Shown here: positions 6,374 through 7,048 of the stretch, in pieces
Numbering within the stretch: position 1 is the stretch's first letter
How the letters are laid out: every line of letters starts with the position of its first letter
NCBI GenBank assembly: GCA_023450775.1
Contig: JAEXGP010000282.1
Location: 1 to 7,048, forward strand
Reading direction: 5' to 3'
From: Actinomycetes bacterium
GTDB lineage: Bacteria; Actinomycetota; Acidimicrobiia; Acidimicrobiales; Microtrichaceae
Length of the DNA: 7,048 bases
Notes under the pieces: model-generated
Seen by the model: the letters and a program-made list of their open reading frames with translations, nothing else
Databases searched by the model: none
What the model was told of the DNA's origin: nothing
Program-made: the position numbers and the translations under genes

Positions 6374-7048
6374 CCGCCACCGACCGCCGCCGCGCCACGA
6401 GCCGCCGGCGCCGACCGCCCGACTGGAGGGCGACCGGCTGGTCGTCGAGGGCCCGCGCATCGCGGACGTGCTCGCCGTCGTGCACCAGCACCTCGGCGCC
6501 GGCGCCACGCTGCTGCGCACCGACCGCACGATCGTCGGCGGCATCGCCGGGTTCTTCGGGCGCGAGCACTTCGTCGTCGAGGCCGACGCCTCCACCCTCG
6601 CCACCGAGCGCTGTCCTGCAGAGGACACCCGTTCGGGTGTTGCTGGTGGGACGGAGCTGGAGGAGCCGGCCGCCGACCCGGTGGACGACGAACTGGCGGG
6701 CGACGAGCTGGTCGGCGACGACTTCGCGTCGCATCTGGCCCGGGCCCTCCGGGCGGCCGAGCCGAGCGGCCCGTCCGACGAGGAGCTCGTCGCCCGGCTC
6801 CAGGGGCTGCTCGTCGAGGACCCCGCGCCCGCCCTCACGACGACCGAGCCCATCACCACGGCCGAGACCATGACCACGGCCGAGCCCATGGCGCCGACCG
6901 AGATCATGGCGCCGGCCGAGGCCATGACGCCGACCGAGCCGGTCGCCGCCGCTCCGACGCCCGAGGCACCGTCTGCGACGCCCGAGGCGCCGTCCGCGAC
7001 CGGGACCGCGTCCGAGCTCGACGCCCGACTCGTCCTCCTGACCATGGC
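6354..7048 (+). CDS. flhF: FlhF-like flagellar GTPase, N-terminal part, cut by window edge
   Basis: A +1-shifted frame opens inside the end of flhA and stays open to the last base, giving 231 residues without a stop. GTG at 6354 has a well-placed GGGAG and overlaps flhA by 20 bases. After a Pro/Arg/His-rich lead (2-26), residues about 27-78 resemble the FlhF N-terminal B domain. ADVLAVVHQHLGAGATLLRT matches the family pattern of a helix followed by LG-x-A-x-(I/L)-L-x-T. The segment IVGGIAGFFGREHFVVEADA matches its G-x-x-G-(F/L)-F-G-(R/K) strand-loop-strand. From residue 79 the chain is an acidic, low-complexity linker with two possible short helices (DELVGDDFASHLARALRAAE and DEELVARLQGLLVED, about 120-157), followed by hexapeptide and heptapeptide repeats. 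The SRP-type GTPase domain that would prove FlhF is expected beyond the right edge and is not visible. Position just after flhA is a common site for flhF. A non-GTPase protein sharing only the B domain cannot be excluded. Confidence 0.8.
   Translation, partial: MFRPTSDRHRPPPRHEPPAPTARLEGDRLVVEGPRIADVLAVVHQHLGAGATLLRTDRTIVGGIAGFFGREHFVVEADASTLATERCPAEDTRSGVAGGTELEEPAADPVDDELAGDELVGDDFASHLARALRAAEPSGPSDEELVARLQGLLVEDPAPALTTTEPITTAETMTTAEPMAPTEIMAPAEAMTPTEPVAAAPTPEAPSATPEAPSATGTASELDARLVLLTM
6612..6640 (+). repeat. Overlapping inverted repeats within the flhF-like gene
   Basis: Two perfect inverted repeats share bases 6625-6627. The first has six-base arms TGTCCT / AGGACA (6612-6617, 6622-6627) around GCAG. 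The second has seven-base arms ACACCCG / CGGGTGT (6625-6631, 6634-6640) around TT; as RNA its loop would open to at least four bases. They could form alternative hairpins but not both in full. No T-run follows, so this is not a standard terminator. The codons here (TGT, CCT, GCA, CGT, GGT, GTT, GCT, GGT) are unlike the GC-ending codons of the rest of the window. Confidence 0.7.
6840..6947 (+). repeat. Six degenerate 18-bp tandem repeats in the flhF-like linker
   Basis: Six consecutive 18-base units follow the pattern (A/C)CG-(A/G)CC-GAG-NNN-ATG-(A/G)C(C/G), with the fifth codon ATC in the first unit and GTC in the last. They encode TTEPIT, TAETMT, TAEPMA, PTEIMA, PAEAMT and PTEPVA. The unit starts are 6840, 6858, 6876, 6894, 6912 and 6930. 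Met codons at a fixed place in the middle four units are unusual for an Ala/Pro-rich linker. Confidence 0.88.
6957..6998 (+). repeat. Two 21-bp tandem repeats in the flhF-like linker
   Basis: Two copies of a 21-base unit (6957-6977 and 6978-6998) differ at two third-codon positions. Each encodes TPEAPSA. They sit just downstream of the hexapeptide array, in the same frame. Confidence 0.88.

Noticed and set aside
6625..6640. GTTC-containing hairpin read as part of a tRNA T-arm
   Set aside because: The loop is too short, the TTCRANY pattern is missing, and no acceptor, D or anticodon arms surround it.
6004..6873. 289-codon plus-strand frame across the flhA end and flhF start
   Set aside because: Arg/Pro/Ser-rich shadow frame in the third reading frame, overlapping two better supported genes, with no domain.
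3959..7045. 1028-codon open frame on the minus strand
   Set aside because: It mirrors flhB, flhA and the flhF-like gene, its composition is low-complexity and shadow-like, and its repeats are the reverse of the flhF linker repeats. No credible protein family.

Overview
The window is one strand-consistent, very high-GC block (roughly 70% GC by eye, third codon positions almost all G or C). It carries the membrane gate of a flagellar type III export apparatus. Start codons are mixed (GTG, TTG, ATG), genes are packed head to tail, and proteins carry long Ala/Pro/Thr/Asp-rich linkers. Together with the order fliN-fliO-fliP-fliQ-fliR-flhB-flhA-flhF, this fits a motile high-GC Gram-positive (actinobacterial lineage). 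An acidimicrobial-type organism is possible, but I cannot fix the genus from this sequence.

Layout: 1-533 is the 3' part of fliN, cut by the window edge, with a C-terminal SpoA domain behind a repeat-bearing linker. 536-1105 is fliO. 1137-2054 is fliP, with a signal peptide and an unusual acidic Pro/Thr-rich insert. 2051-2320 is fliQ, 2364-3119 fliR, 3138-4331 flhB and 4328-6373 flhA. 6354-7048 is the 5' part of a gene whose N-terminal domain looks like the FlhF B domain; it runs off the right edge. No non-coding stretch exceeds 43 bases. No promoter, terminator, RNA gene, mobile element or CRISPR array is visible, so the window looks like the interior of a single transcription unit.

How the parts work together: FliP, FliQ and FliR form the helical core of the export gate, and FliO helps FliP assemble. 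FlhB joins the gate and switches substrate class after self-cleavage at NPTH. FlhA is the large proton-driven export component whose cytosolic ring receives chaperone-substrate complexes. FliN is the switch-complex C-ring protein. FlhF-type GTPases control where and when flagella are built. Two fliP/fliQ- and flhB/flhA-type ATGA overlaps and a 20-base flhA/flhF overlap point to translational coupling.

The core export domains look ordinary and intact. The less ordinary material is in the linkers: hexapeptide repeats in FliN and in the FlhF-like protein, the long FliP insert, the FliO tail, and a small palindromic patch with atypical codon use inside the flhF-like gene. I see no strong sign of an undescribed system.
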